Shown here one piece after another: positions 36,094-44,891 of a stretch of DNA of 64,000 bases; within the stretch, counting starts at the first letter, position 1; each line of letters starts with the position of its first letter. This DNA is from an uncultured Agathobaculum sp. (GTDB lineage Bacteria > Bacillota > Clostridia > Oscillospirales > Butyricicoccaceae). The DNA is taken from positions 1 to 64,000 of the forward strand of contig CALWUJ010000005.1 of the NCBI GenBank assembly GCA_944384725.1, in the 5' to 3' direction. Below the pieces are notes generated by a model. The model did not search any database. It was given only the letters and a program-made list of their open reading frames with translations, and was not told the DNA's origin. The position numbers and the translations under genes were made by a program.

Positions 36094-37059
36094 ATGAGCT
36101 TTACTTTGATTGGCAAACACGAAAAGGATTCTCGTGCAAACCGCGACGGTTACGTTACCGCGATGCTCGAGATGATGGAAAAGGACCTCACGGTCATGCA
36201 TGTTGACTGTGACCTCGAGAACTGCATCAATACCGGCAAGCTGGCTAAGGCATATCCGGAGCGCACCATCAACGCTGGTATCGCGGAAGCCAACGCGGTT
36301 GGCGTATCTGCTGGCCTGTGCGCAACCGGCAAGACGGTATTCGTACACTCTTTCGGCTGCTTCGCTTCCCGCCGTGCATTCGATCAGGCGTTCATGAGTG
36401 CGGCTTATGCTAAGCTGCCGGTACATATCGTCGGTTCTGACCCCGGCGTATGTGCGGCTTACAACGGCGGCACGCATATGCCGTTTGAGGATTGCGCACT
36501 GTACATGTCCATTCCGGACGCAGTTGTTGTTGATCCGGTCGACTACGCACAGATCAACTGCCTGACCAAGAAACTGGCGGAATCCGGCAAGTTCTCTTAC
36601 ATGCGCATGATCCGCAAGACCTTCACGACCGTTTACGGCGACGGCTCCGACTTCGAGATCGGCAAGGGCGTCACCCTGAAGGAAGGCAAGGACGTTGCGA
36701 TTATCGCTTCCGGCATCATGGTAGACGAGGCGCTCAAGGCTGAGGAGCAGCTGGCGGCTGAGGGTATTTCCGCAAAGGTGATCGACATGTTCACCTGGAA
36801 GCCGCTGGATGAGCAGCTCATTATCGACTCCGCGAAGGAGTGCGGCGCGATCGTAACCGCAGAGAACCATCAGGTCAAGTGCGGCCTCGGTTCCGCGATT
36901 GCCAACGTTGTCATTCAGAACTGCCCGGTTCCGATGGAGATGGTCGGCGTCGAGGACCGCTTCGGCCAGGTTGGCGCGGAGAGCTTCCTGCGTGAGGAAT
37001 ACGGCCTGACCGCAGCGCATATCGTTGAGGCTGCCAAGAAGGCAATTTCCCGCAAGTAA
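36094..37059 (+). CDS. Transketolase, C-terminal (pyrimidine-binding) subunit
   Basis: A 321-residue partner of the preceding chain, covering the pyrimidine-binding and C-terminal domains. The catalytic glutamate that activates ThDP is in INAGIAEANAVGVSAGL (near residue 67), and SDPGVCAAYNGGTHMPFEDCALYMSIP in parts holds the substrate-binding loop. FTWKPLDEQLI and AENHQVKCGLGSA mark the C-terminal domain. Starts 14 bases after its partner behind GGGAGGG. Split transketolases are common in anaerobes and Archaea, and are close to DXP synthase in layout; the paired N-subunit argues for transketolase. Confidence 0.9.
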   Translation: MSFTLIGKHEKDSRANRDGYVTAMLEMMEKDLTVMHVDCDLENCINTGKLAKAYPERTINAGIAEANAVGVSAGLCATGKTVFVHSFGCFASRRAFDQAFMSAAYAKLPVHIVGSDPGVCAAYNGGTHMPFEDCALYMSIPDAVVVDPVDYAQINCLTKKLAESGKFSYMRMIRKTFTTVYGDGSDFEIGKGVTLKEGKDVAIIASGIMVDEALKAEEQLAAEGISAKVIDMFTWKPLDEQLIIDSAKECGAIVTAENHQVKCGLGSAIANVVIQNCPVPMEMVGVEDRFGQVGAESFLREEYGLTAAHIVEAAKKAISRK

Positions 37060-37072
37060 TCCAAAAAGTTTG

Positions 37073-37105
37073 AAGGCGCGCTGCAATTGGCAGCGCGCCT
37101 TTTTG
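37073..37105 (+). terminator. Terminator after transketolase operon
   Basis: AAGGCGCGCTGC / GCAGCGCGCCTT stem, loop AATTG, T-run 37100-37104. Confidence 0.92.
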
Positions 37106-37145
37106 GTTTATGGGTTTGTCCATTCTGCCCCTATGCAGAAGCGTG

Positions 37146-37166
37146 ATTTTACGGTAAAATTATACT
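37146..37166 (+). promoter_or_regulatory. Palindrome abutting the -10 of the malic enzyme gene
   Basis: ATTTTAC, one G, GTAAAAT (37146-37160) runs directly into TATACT (37161-37166). No good -35 is seen at 17 bases, so either an activator is needed or the palindrome is an operator. Confidence 0.5.
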
Positions 37167-37203
37167 TACAAAATTTGTGCTGTAAGCCGATGGAGGAAAC
37201 AAT

Positions 37204-38376
37204 ATGGATTTGAAGGAACGCGCCCTCAAGGCGCATGAGCAGTGGGGCGGCAAGATCGAGGTTGTTGCACGCTGCGAGGTTAACAGCAAGGAGGATCTTT
37301 CGATTGCGTATACGCCCGGCGTTGCCGAGCCGTGTCTGAAAATCAAGGACGATCCGTCCCTGAGCTATACCTATACCCGTCGCCATAATCTGGTCGCCGT
37401 TATTACGGATGGTACAGCGGTGTTGGGCCTTGGCGATATCGGCCCGGAGGCTGGTATGCCGGTTATGGAGGGCAAGTGCGCGCTGTTCAAAGCGTTTGCA
37501 GATGTGGACGCGTTCCCGCTTTGCGTCAAGAGCAAGGATGTGGACGAGATCGTGCGGACGATCCAGCTGATTTCCGGCTCGTTCGGCGGTATCAATCTGG
37601 AGGATATTGCGGCACCGCGCTGCTTTGAGATCGAGCGCAAGCTTAAGGAAGTCTGCGATATTCCGGTGTTCCACGATGACCAGCACGGCACGGCGGTTTG
37701 CTGCGGTGCGGCACTTATCAACGCCTGCCGACTGACCGGACGCAAGGTGGAGGATATCAAGATGGTCGTCAACGGCTGTGGCGCGGCTGCGATTGCGGTG
37801 ACCAAGTTCCTGATGTTCCTCGGTATCCGCGATGTGACCATGGTCGAGCGGTTCGGTATCGTCTGTGAGGGCGATGAGTGTTTGAACCCTGCGCAAGCAG
37901 AGATGGCGAAGGTCACCAACCGCAGCCATATGACCGGCACGTTGGCGGACGCTATCAAAGGGGCAGACGTATTCTTCGGTATGTCGGCGCCGCAGGTGCT
38001 GACCAGCGAAATGGTCGCCACCATGGCGGAAAACCCGATGGTGTTTGCTATGGCAAACCCAGTGCCGGAGATTTGGCCGGAGGATGCCAAAAAGGGCGGC
38101 GCAGCCGTTGTCGGTACCGGCCGGTCGGACTATCCGAACCAGATCAATAATGTGCTTGCGTTCCCGGGTATTTTCCGCGGTGCGCTGGATGTGCGTGCCA
38201 GCGATATCAACGAGGAGATGAAGCTCGCCGCCGCCAAGGCGATCGCGTATTGCGTGTCGGACGAAGAGTTGACACCCGAATATATCATGCCGATGGCGTT
38301 TGATAAGCAGGTCATCCGCGCGGTCGCGGACGCAGTCGCACAGGCGGCGCGCGACTCGGGTGTAGCGCGTATTTAA
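37204..38376 (+). CDS. NAD(P)-dependent malic enzyme
   Basis: A 390-residue short-form malic enzyme that decarboxylates malate to pyruvate. IAYTPGVAEPC, the catalytic Lys region GPEAGMPVMEGKCALFK, metal ligands in FHDDQHGTA (residues about 158-166) and the nucleotide-binding NGCGAAAIA (Rossmann, about 185) are clear. The phosphotransacetylase domain of the long MaeB form is absent. AGGAAAC precedes ATG 37204. It has its own promoter region. Its link to inositol use is by position only. Confidence 0.93.
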   Translation: MDLKERALKAHEQWGGKIEVVARCEVNSKEDLSIAYTPGVAEPCLKIKDDPSLSYTYTRRHNLVAVITDGTAVLGLGDIGPEAGMPVMEGKCALFKAFADVDAFPLCVKSKDVDEIVRTIQLISGSFGGINLEDIAAPRCFEIERKLKEVCDIPVFHDDQHGTAVCCGAALINACRLTGRKVEDIKMVVNGCGAAAIAVTKFLMFLGIRDVTMVERFGIVCEGDECLNPAQAEMAKVTNRSHMTGTLADAIKGADVFFGMSAPQVLTSEMVATMAENPMVFAMANPVPEIWPEDAKKGGAAVVGTGRSDYPNQINNVLAFPGIFRGALDVRASDINEEMKLAAAKAIAYCVSDEELTPEYIMPMAFDKQVIRAVADAVAQAARDSGVARI

Positions 38377-38448
38377 GAGGCAGAACGTCGGGAAAAAAGG
38401 ATGCTGCGTGCCCGCGCACGTCCACGCTGTGCAATTTGCTGAAAAAGT

Positions 38449-38477
38449 TTTTTGCACAGGGCATTTCTGTGCAAAAA
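38449..38477 (+). promoter_or_regulatory. 11-bp perfect inverted repeat upstream of iolE promoter
   Basis: TTTTTGCACAG (38449-38459) and CTGTGCAAAAA (38467-38477) around a seven-base centre, ending six bases before the iolE -35. A dimeric regulator site is likely; it could also stop transcription from the malic enzyme gene, although the A/T tails are short. Confidence 0.55.
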
Positions 38478-38482
38478 TGCGT

Positions 38483-38511
38483 TTGACTTTTGGTATATTG
38501 TTGAGTACAAT
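38483..38511 (+). promoter_or_regulatory. Sigma-A promoter of iolE
   Basis: TTGACT (38483-38488), 17 bases, TACAAT (38506-38511). Confidence 0.8.
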
Positions 38512-38573
38512 AAGGATAGTAATGGCGCATGCGGCAGCATGCGAATGAGAGATGAAAATGGAGGGAATAACAC

Positions 38574-39509
38574 ATGTTAGATCCGAAAAAAGTAAAGCTG
38601 GGCATCTGCCCGATCGGCTGGTCCAATGACGATATGTGGGATCTGGGCGATGAGAATACGTTCCAGCAGTGCATTTCTGAGATGAAGCTCGCGGGCTTTG
38701 ACGGCTGCGAAGTCGGCCATAAGTATCCGGAGGATAAGGAAGTCCTCAAGCACATGCTCGACGTGCGCAACATGACCATCGCTTCCAAGTGGTTCTCCTC
38801 TTTCCTGGTTGACAAGCCGTACGAAGAGGTTGAGGCAGAGTTCATCAAGGAACTGGATTACCTCTCCTACGTTGGCGCGACCGCGATCAACGTATCCGAG
38901 CAGTCCGGCTCCATTCAGGGCCAGCTCGACACCCCGGTTCTCGACATGGAGAACAAGCGCGTGCTGACCGATGAGGAGTGGGCTCGCTTCACCGAGGGCC
39001 TGAACAAGCTGGGCAAGCTGTCCATGGAGAAGTATGGCATCCGCACCTGCTTCCACCATCACATGGGCACCGTGTGCCAGACGGTGGAGGAAACCACCCG
39101 CCTGATGGAGAACACCGATCCGAAGTATGTATTCCTGTGCTTCGACACCGGCCACTTCACCTTCGCTGGCGAGGATCCGGTCAAGATGCTCGAGAAGTTT
39201 GCTGACCGCGTTGGTCATGTACACCTCAAGAACATGCGTATGCCGCTGGTTGAGAAGGCTCGTGCTGAGCACTGGTCCTTCCTCGACGCTGTTCGCGCTG
39301 GCGCGTTCACCGTTCCGGGCGATCCGGACGGCTGCGTAGAGTTCGACAAGGTGTTCGATCTGCTCGACAAGGCTGGTTACACCGGCTGGATCATGGTTGA
39401 GGCAGAGCAGGATCCGGCTAAGGCTAATCCGTACGAGTACGCTAAGATGGGCCGTGAGTACATCACCGAGCACACTGGTCTGGGCGGCGAGGTCATTCTC
39501 AAGAAGTAA
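38574..39509 (+). CDS. iolE: Inosose dehydratase (scyllo-inosose dehydratase)
   Basis: A 311-residue TIM-barrel (AP-endonuclease family 2 fold) enzyme that dehydrates scyllo-inosose to the trihydroxycyclohexane-dione substrate of IolD. The N-terminal LGICPIGWSNDDM is the IolE signature, with metal ligands in CFHHHMGTVCQ (near residue 155), CFDTGHFTFAG (near 187), VHLKNMR (near 217) and a C-terminal VEAEQDP. GGAGGG precedes ATG 38574. It is a single-gene unit about 6 kb from iolB-iolD. Confidence 0.9.
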   Translation: MLDPKKVKLGICPIGWSNDDMWDLGDENTFQQCISEMKLAGFDGCEVGHKYPEDKEVLKHMLDVRNMTIASKWFSSFLVDKPYEEVEAEFIKELDYLSYVGATAINVSEQSGSIQGQLDTPVLDMENKRVLTDEEWARFTEGLNKLGKLSMEKYGIRTCFHHHMGTVCQTVEETTRLMENTDPKYVFLCFDTGHFTFAGEDPVKMLEKFADRVGHVHLKNMRMPLVEKARAEHWSFLDAVRAGAFTVPGDPDGCVEFDKVFDLLDKAGYTGWIMVEAEQDPAKANPYEYAKMGREYITEHTGLGGEVILKK

Positions 39510-39535
39510 GTTGTCAGACTGAAAGATAGCAAGAA

Positions 39536-39564
39536 ATCCCGTTCCGAAAGGAGCGGGATTTTTT
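39536..39564 (+). terminator. Terminator after iolE
   Basis: ATCCCGTTCC / GGAGCGGGAT stem (one U-G) with GAAA tetraloop and T6 run. Confidence 0.92.
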
Positions 39565-39656
39565 GGCATCTGGGTGAGTGTGGGTAAGTAACGGTGCGTC
39601 CTTGCTGAATACGCAGGACAGTTGTGCATAAATTGTAAAATCCATAGCGAAACCCT

Positions 39657-39685
39657 TTGCAAAATAAGCGGTTATAGGGTAGAAT
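39657..39685 (+). promoter_or_regulatory. Promoter of the pyrH-polC block
   Basis: TTGCAA (39657-39662), 17 bases, TAGAAT (39680-39685); leader of about 28 bases. Confidence 0.7.
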
Positions 39686-39719
39686 AGAATACGGGAAAAT
39701 GAAGCAAGGAGTGTGGAGT

Positions 39720-40445
39720 ATGGAAACACAAAGATATAAACGTGTGCTGATCAAAATCAGCGGCGAGGCGCTTGCGGGCGATAAGCATTTCGGTCTGAAC
39801 TTTGACGTGATCGGTCCGGTGTGCGATGTGATTAAAAAATGCAACGAACAGGGCTGCGAGATCGGCATTGTCGTTGGCGGCGGCAACTTCTGGCGCGGCG
39901 TCAAGGATGGCGGCGGCAAGATGGAGCGCACCCGCGCCGACCACATGGGAATGCTGGCGACCACGATCAACGCACTGGCGCTGGCCGATGCGCTGGAGCA
40001 GCGCGACGTACCGGTACGCGTGCAGACGGCAATCGAGATGAACCGTATTGCCGAGCCGTATATCCGGCAGCGTGCGACGCGCCATCTGGAGAAAGGCCGC
40101 GTGGTCATCTTCGGCTGCGGAACGGGTAACCCGTTCTTCTCGACCGACACGGCAGCGGTGCTGCGTGCGGCGGAAATCGGCGCAGAAGTGATTCTGCTGG
40201 CGAAGAATGTCGACGGCGTATATGATTCCGACCCGGCAAAGAATCCGGATGCAAAGAAATATGATCGCCTGACCTATATGGACGTGCTCAATCAGGGCCT
40301 TGGCGTAATGGATACGACGGCGACTTCACTTTCCATGGATAACCACATTCCGATTTTGGTATTCGCGCTTTCCGATCCGGAAAATATTTATCGTGCGGTC
40401 AACGGTGAAAAGATCGGCACGCTCGTAGAGGAGGACAAATCATGA
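39720..40445 (+). CDS. pyrH: UMP kinase
   Basis: A 241-residue bacterial UMP kinase of the amino-acid-kinase fold, turning UMP to [35 protein letters not shown] and [11 protein letters not shown] are diagnostic. The start at ATG 39720 has AAGGAG eight bases upstream and fits the family; an ATG at 39699 is too far. Its stop overlaps the frr start by ATGA. Confidence 0.95.
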   Translation: METQRYKRVLIKISGEALAGDKHFGLNFDVIGPVCDVIKKCNEQGCEIGIVVGGGNFWRGVKDGGGKMERTRADHMGMLATTINALALADALEQRDVPVRVQTAIEMNRIAEPYIRQRATRHLEKGRVVIFGCGTGNPFFSTDTAAVLRAAEIGAEVILLAKNVDGVYDSDPAKNPDAKKYDRLTYMDVLNQGLGVMDTTATSLSMDNHIPILVFALSDPENIYRAVNGEKIGTLVEEDKS

Positions 40446-40996
40446 AGGCTCAGCTGAACGCTTATGAAGACAAGATGAAGAAAACACTCGACGTGCTCGC
40501 CAAGGAACTGGCGGCGGTGCGCGCAGGCCGCGCAAACCCTGCGGTTCTGGACAAGATCACGGTCGAGTATTACGGCGCTCCGACGCCGCTCAATCAGGTT
40601 GCGGCGATCTCCACGCCCGATCCGCGTTCGCTTGCGATCCAGCCGTGGGACGGCTCGATCCTCAAGGCAATTGAAAAGGCGATTCAGGTTTCTGATCTGG
40701 GTATCAATCCGCAGAACGACGGCAAGCAGATCCGCCTGAATTTCCCGCCGCTGACCGAGGAGCGTCGTAAGGAACTGATCAAGGGCGTTTCCAAGACGGG
40801 CGAGGACGCGAAGGTTGCGCTGCGCAATATTCGCCGTGATGCGATTGATAAGTTCAAGGCTGCGCAGAAAAAGAGCGAAATGACTGAGGATGAGCTGCAC
40901 GAAGGCGAAGACAAGATGCAGAAGCTGACCGATAAGTACGTCAAGGAAATTGACGCGATGGTCGCGAAAAAGTCCAAGGAACTGGCAGAAGTTTAA
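40442..40996 (+). CDS. frr: Ribosome recycling factor
   Basis: A 184-residue RRF that splits post-termination ribosomes. The three-helix bundle and beta domain are recognisable: [45 protein letters not shown], and a charged C-terminal helix. Normal length (about 185). Translationally coupled to pyrH through the ATGA overlap; gene pair conserved across bacteria. Confidence 0.97.
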   Translation: MKAQLNAYEDKMKKTLDVLAKELAAVRAGRANPAVLDKITVEYYGAPTPLNQVAAISTPDPRSLAIQPWDGSILKAIEKAIQVSDLGINPQNDGKQIRLNFPPLTEERRKELIKGVSKTGEDAKVALRNIRRDAIDKFKAAQKKSEMTEDELHEGEDKMQKLTDKYVKEIDAMVAKKSKELAEV

Positions 40997-41002
40997 AAAT
41001 GG

Positions 41003-41027
41003 GGGGCGGCGGGTTCGCCGCCCCTTT
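41003..41027 (+). terminator. GC hairpin between frr and uppS, weak terminator or processing site
   Basis: GGGGCGGCG / CGCCGCCCC nine-pair stem with GGTT loop and only TTT after it. With no separate promoter seen for uppS, it probably lets part of the transcription through. Confidence 0.5.
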
Positions 41028-41043
41028 GCATGGGGGAAGTATT

Positions 41044-41793
41044 GTGGGTCTGTTTAGACGGAAAAAGAAAGTGGTTGTGGCGGAAAACCGGCCGGTGCCG
41101 CGGCATATTGCGGTCATTATGGACGGCAACGGCCGCTGGGCGAAAAAGCGCGGCCTGCCACGTCAGGCGGGGCACAAGGTCGGCGCGGAAACCTTCCGCA
41201 CGATTGCGACCTATTGCAAGGACATTGGCGTACAGTATTTTACGGTGTATGCGTTCTCGACTGAAAACTGGAAACGTCCGCAGGAAGAGGTAAATGCACT
41301 GATGAACCTGTTCCGTGCGTACCTGAAAGAAGCGGCGGAAACCATGTTCCAGCGCGGAGTCGCGGTGCGCGTACTGGGTGATCTGACGCCGCTGCCTGAG
41401 GATATCCGCGCGCAGATCCGCGAGGTGGATGAAATTGCCGACCGGCTGGGACCGGATGCCGCGACCGCTTCCCTGTGCATCAACTATGGAGGACGGGATG
41501 AAATCAAAAACGCGGTGCGTGCCATTGCAGAGCAGGTGAAAAGCGGTGCGCTGGCGCCCGAGGACATCACCGAGGAGACGATCGGCGCGCATCTGTACAC
41601 GGCGCACATGCCGGACCCTGATTTGATCATCCGTCCGTCCGGCGAAATCCGCACCTCGAATTTCCTGTTATGGCAGTCGGCCTATGCGGAGTATTATTTT
41701 ACCGATGTGTTGTGGCCGGACTTCAAAACGACCGATATGGACGCGGCGATTGATGCGTTTAACAAGCGCAATCGTCGGTTTGGCGGCGTATAA
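41044..41793 (+). CDS. uppS: Undecaprenyl diphosphate synthase
   Basis: A 249-residue cis-prenyltransferase making the C55 lipid carrier for wall synthesis. MDGNGRWAKKRGLPR (residues 26-40) holds the catalytic Asp and diphosphate site; FSTENWKRP and the C-terminal DLIIRPSGEIRTSNFLLWQ in parts complete the signature. GTG start at 41044 with GGGGGAAG upstream; the longer frame start at 40999 lies in the frr terminator-like hairpin. Next to cdsA, as usual. Confidence 0.95.
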   Translation: MGLFRRKKKVVVAENRPVPRHIAVIMDGNGRWAKKRGLPRQAGHKVGAETFRTIATYCKDIGVQYFTVYAFSTENWKRPQEEVNALMNLFRAYLKEAAETMFQRGVAVRVLGDLTPLPEDIRAQIREVDEIADRLGPDAATASLCINYGGRDEIKNAVRAIAEQVKSGALAPEDITEETIGAHLYTAHMPDPDLIIRPSGEIRTSNFLLWQSAYAEYYFTDVLWPDFKTTDMDAAIDAFNKRNRRFGGV

Positions 41794-41817
41794 ACAGACA
41801 GAGCGAGGTGTAATGCT

Positions 41818-42663
41818 ATGAAAGCAAGAGTGTTGTTCGGCGTGGTCGGCTTTATTGCGGTTTTGCTGGCACTGTATGTATTTCCGTCGATCGTTTTGGA
41901 GCTGGCAGTCGCGGCGCTGTGTGTGCTGGCGACGTATGAAGTGCTTGGTTCTACAAAATTGGTGCATAACCGGCTGGAACTGCTGCTGTGCCTGTTGGTT
42001 TCGCTGGGGCTGGCCATCGGACATTTTGATATTTTGCCGCTCGACCTGATCGATGTGGTGCAGGGACTGATCTTTGTACTGCTGATCGGTTCGTTTGCTA
42101 TCGAGCTGCGCTTTCATGAACGGATGAATGCCGCACAGGTTTCCTGGGGCTTTTTCGGTGCGCTGCTGGTGCCGTATCTCATGCTGAGCTTGCTGCGCAT
42201 CTATCAGATGGATTTTCTGCCGCCCATTGGAGAAACCAACCTGCGTGCAGGGCAGTTCATCGTACTTTTGCCGCTGCTGGCAGCGTGGGGCGCGGATACC
42301 TGCGCGTTGTTTGCCGGCATGTTGTTCGGTAAGCATAAGCTTGCGCCGGTCGTCAGCCCGAAAAAAACCGTGGAAGGTGCGGTTGGCGGCGTGATCGGTG
42401 GAGCGGTGTTGGTGCTGCTTTTTGCGCTGCTGCTGAATGCAACGCTTGGCCTGGAGATGCCGCTGTGGGCGGCGGCTGTACTGGGCGGCGTAGGTGCTGT
42501 GCTGGGTGAGATCGGTGACTTGTCCTTCTCGGTCATCAAGCGGCAGACCGGCATCAAGGATTATGGCCATATTTTTCCGGGACACGGCGGCGTGCTCGAC
42601 CGCTTTGACAGCGTACTGTTTGTTGCGCCGTTTGCGGAGATTCTGTTCCGGATCCTTTGGTAA
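41818..42663 (+). CDS. cdsA: Phosphatidate cytidylyltransferase
   Basis: A 281-residue multi-pass membrane enzyme (about eight helices) that makes CDP-diacylglycerol. The C-terminal CdsA signature is present: SPKKTVEGAVGG near residue 180 and GDLSFSVIKRQTGIKDYGHIFPGHGG...DRFDS in parts near 235-265. GAGCGAGG precedes ATG 41818. Confidence 0.95.
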   Translation: MKARVLFGVVGFIAVLLALYVFPSIVLELAVAALCVLATYEVLGSTKLVHNRLELLLCLLVSLGLAIGHFDILPLDLIDVVQGLIFVLLIGSFAIELRFHERMNAAQVSWGFFGALLVPYLMLSLLRIYQMDFLPPIGETNLRAGQFIVLLPLLAAWGADTCALFAGMLFGKHKLAPVVSPKKTVEGAVGGVIGGAVLVLLFALLLNATLGLEMPLWAAAVLGGVGAVLGEIGDLSFSVIKRQTGIKDYGHIFPGHGGVLDRFDSVLFVAPFAEILFRILW

Positions 42664-42674
42664 AGGTGTGTTTT

Positions 42675-43808
42675 ATGAAGAAAATTGCGATTTTAGGGTC
42701 GACCGGGTCGATCGGTACGCAAACGGTCGATATTTTGCCCTCGATTGATGCCGAAGTTGTCGCATTGACGACGAACCGGCGCATAAACTTACTCGAAGAG
42801 CAGGCGCGCGCGCTGCATCCCAAGATGGTGTGTGCGTTTGATGAAGCGGCGGCGCGCGACCTCAAGGTAAAGCTTGCGGATACCGATATCCGCGTGCTGA
42901 GCGGCATGGACGGCCTGACTGCCTGCGCGGCGGAGAGCGGTGCGGATATCGTTGTGACCGCAGTGGTCGGCATGGTTGGTTTGCTGCCGACGCTGGCTGC
43001 GATCGACGCGGGCAAGGATATCGCGCTGGCGAACAAGGAAACGCTTGTGTGTGCGGGCGAGCTGGTCATGCGTGCGGCGCGGGAAAAGGGCGTGAAGATT
43101 CTGCCGGTCGACTCCGAGCACTCGGCGATTTTCCAGTGTGCGCAGGCTGCGCACGGTAATCCGCTTGCGAAAATCATTCTAACCGCGTCGGGTGGCCCGT
43201 TTTTCGGGAAAACAGCTGCGGAAATGCGGTCGGTCACACGCGAGCAGGCACTCGCGCATCCCAACTGGTCGATGGGCGCGAAAATCACGATCGACTCAGC
43301 GACCATGATGAACAAGGGACTGGAACTGATCGAAGCGATGTGGCTTTATGACATGCCGCCCGAGGATATTGAAATCGTCATCCATCGGGAAAGCATCGTG
43401 CATTCCGCGGTCGAATTTGCCGACGGCGCGATGATTGCGCAGCTCGGCTTGCCCGATATGCGGCTGCCGATTCAGTATGCGCTGACCTATCCCGCGCGCG
43501 TGCCCTGTAAGGTGCCGCGTTTGTCGCTGGCGGAAGCGGCGAAGCTGACTTTCTACGCACCGGATTACGAAGCATTCCCGGCGCTGAACCTTGCGCGGCA
43601 GGTGGCGGCACGCAAGGGCGACCGCGGTGCGGTGCTCAACGGCGCAAACGAAGCGGCGGTCGGGTTGTTTCTGGAAGGCCGCATCGGGTTTACGGAAATT
43701 GCCGAGCGGGTGGCGCAGGCGCTCGACGCGATTCCATATCGCGACGGTGTAACGCTTGATGACGTGCTTGCGGCTGACCGCGCGGCACGGGAGATTGTTT
43801 TGGCATAA
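42675..43808 (+). CDS. dxr: 1-deoxy-D-xylulose 5-phosphate reductoisomerase
   Basis: A 377-residue enzyme making 2-C-methyl-D-erythritol 4-phosphate, the second step of the MEP isoprenoid pathway. NADPH motif LGSTGSIGTQT is at residues 6-16, LANKETLVCAGE near 120, the metal/substrate loops PVDSEHSAIFQ and ATMMNKGLE near 145-220. ATG 42675 is used; the frame opens at 42657 inside cdsA. ispG, a later MEP gene, is two genes on. Confidence 0.95.
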   Translation: MKKIAILGSTGSIGTQTVDILPSIDAEVVALTTNRRINLLEEQARALHPKMVCAFDEAAARDLKVKLADTDIRVLSGMDGLTACAAESGADIVVTAVVGMVGLLPTLAAIDAGKDIALANKETLVCAGELVMRAAREKGVKILPVDSEHSAIFQCAQAAHGNPLAKIILTASGGPFFGKTAAEMRSVTREQALAHPNWSMGAKITIDSATMMNKGLELIEAMWLYDMPPEDIEIVIHRESIVHSAVEFADGAMIAQLGLPDMRLPIQYALTYPARVPCKVPRLSLAEAAKLTFYAPDYEAFPALNLARQVAARKGDRGAVLNGANEAAVGLFLEGRIGFTEIAERVAQALDAIPYRDGVTLDDVLAADRAAREIVLA

Positions 43809-43844
43809 AGCGGGTTTATTTTACTCTGTGAGAGGAGAAGTGTT

Positions 43845-44891
43845 TTGCTGCAAATCATACTTGCCATTCTGGCGTTTGGCATGCTGGTTATTGTGCATGA
43901 ATTCGGGCATTTTATCACGGCCAAGCGCGGCGGGGTACAAGTCAATGAGTTTTGGATCGGTATGGGGCCAACGCTGCTGAAAAAGCAGTATCACGGCACG
44001 ATGTATTGTTTGAAGCTGTTGCCGTTCGGCGGTGCGTGCGTGATGGAAGGCGAGGACAGCGAAAGCGAAAACGAGCATGCATTCGGCAAGGCAAGCCTGC
44101 CGCGCCGCATGCTGATCGTGGCAGCAGGGGCGCTAATGAATTTCCTCGTCGGTTTTCTGATCGTGCTGGCGGTGATGCGGCCTAACGGCCCGGACGGCGG
44201 CTATATCGTGGCAACGCTTGCTTCGGTCGATCCGGCAAGCACGGCTGCGGCAGAGGGCGGCCTGATGGCAGGCGACGAGATCCTCAAGGTGGATGGATAC
44301 AACATCCTGCTCCGCAGCGATTTTGAGGTCGCGCTCGCACGCGGCGACGATACCACCTATGAGATCGTTGTGCGCCGGGATGGTGAGAAAATTACCCTGC
44401 CGGCCGTTAAGCTGGAAGCGACGATTGATGCGGGAGACGGCCGCAAGATGATCGGTCTGACCTTCGCAGAGCAGCCGAACAGCATTGGCTTGCGTCTGAG
44501 CATGGCAGTACGCACTTCAGTCAGCTATGCGCGTATGGTCTGGGCGAGCCTTGGCATGCTGGTGACCGGGCAGGTCGGTGTTGACCAGTTGTCTGGGCCG
44601 GTTGGCGTGGCCGAAGTGATGGCAGACACCGCGAAATACAGTATGATCTCATTCTTCCAGCTGGTCGCGTTTATTTCGATCAATCTGGGTGTGATGAACT
44701 TGCTGCCGCTGCCTGCACTGGACGGCGGACGGCTGCTGTTCCTTATCATCGAGGCGGTGCGCCGCAAGCCCATACCGCCCAAATATGAAGGATATATCCA
44801 TGCGGCGGGGCTTGCGCTGCTGTTGGCGCTGATGGTTTATGTGACAGGACAGGATATTTTACGCATCATCATGGGAGGTACAGGAACGTGA
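43845..44891 (+). CDS. rseP: RIP metalloprotease RseP (S2P/M50 family)
   Basis: A 348-residue intramembrane zinc protease. HEFGH at about residues 18-22 in the first helix supplies two zinc ligands and Glu; a PDZ domain covers about 120-190 and the third ligand motif NLLPLPALDGGRLLF is near 288. It cleaves membrane-bound anti-sigma factors or signal peptides. TTG start at 43845 after GAGGAGAAG. Stop overlaps the ispG start by GTGA. Confidence 0.94.
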   Translation: MLQIILAILAFGMLVIVHEFGHFITAKRGGVQVNEFWIGMGPTLLKKQYHGTMYCLKLLPFGGACVMEGEDSESENEHAFGKASLPRRMLIVAAGALMNFLVGFLIVLAVMRPNGPDGGYIVATLASVDPASTAAAEGGLMAGDEILKVDGYNILLRSDFEVALARGDDTTYEIVVRRDGEKITLPAVKLEATIDAGDGRKMIGLTFAEQPNSIGLRLSMAVRTSVSYARMVWASLGMLVTGQVGVDQLSGPVGVAEVMADTAKYSMISFFQLVAFISINLGVMNLLPLPALDGGRLLFLIIEAVRRKPIPPKYEGYIHAAGLALLLALMVYVTGQDILRIIMGGTGT

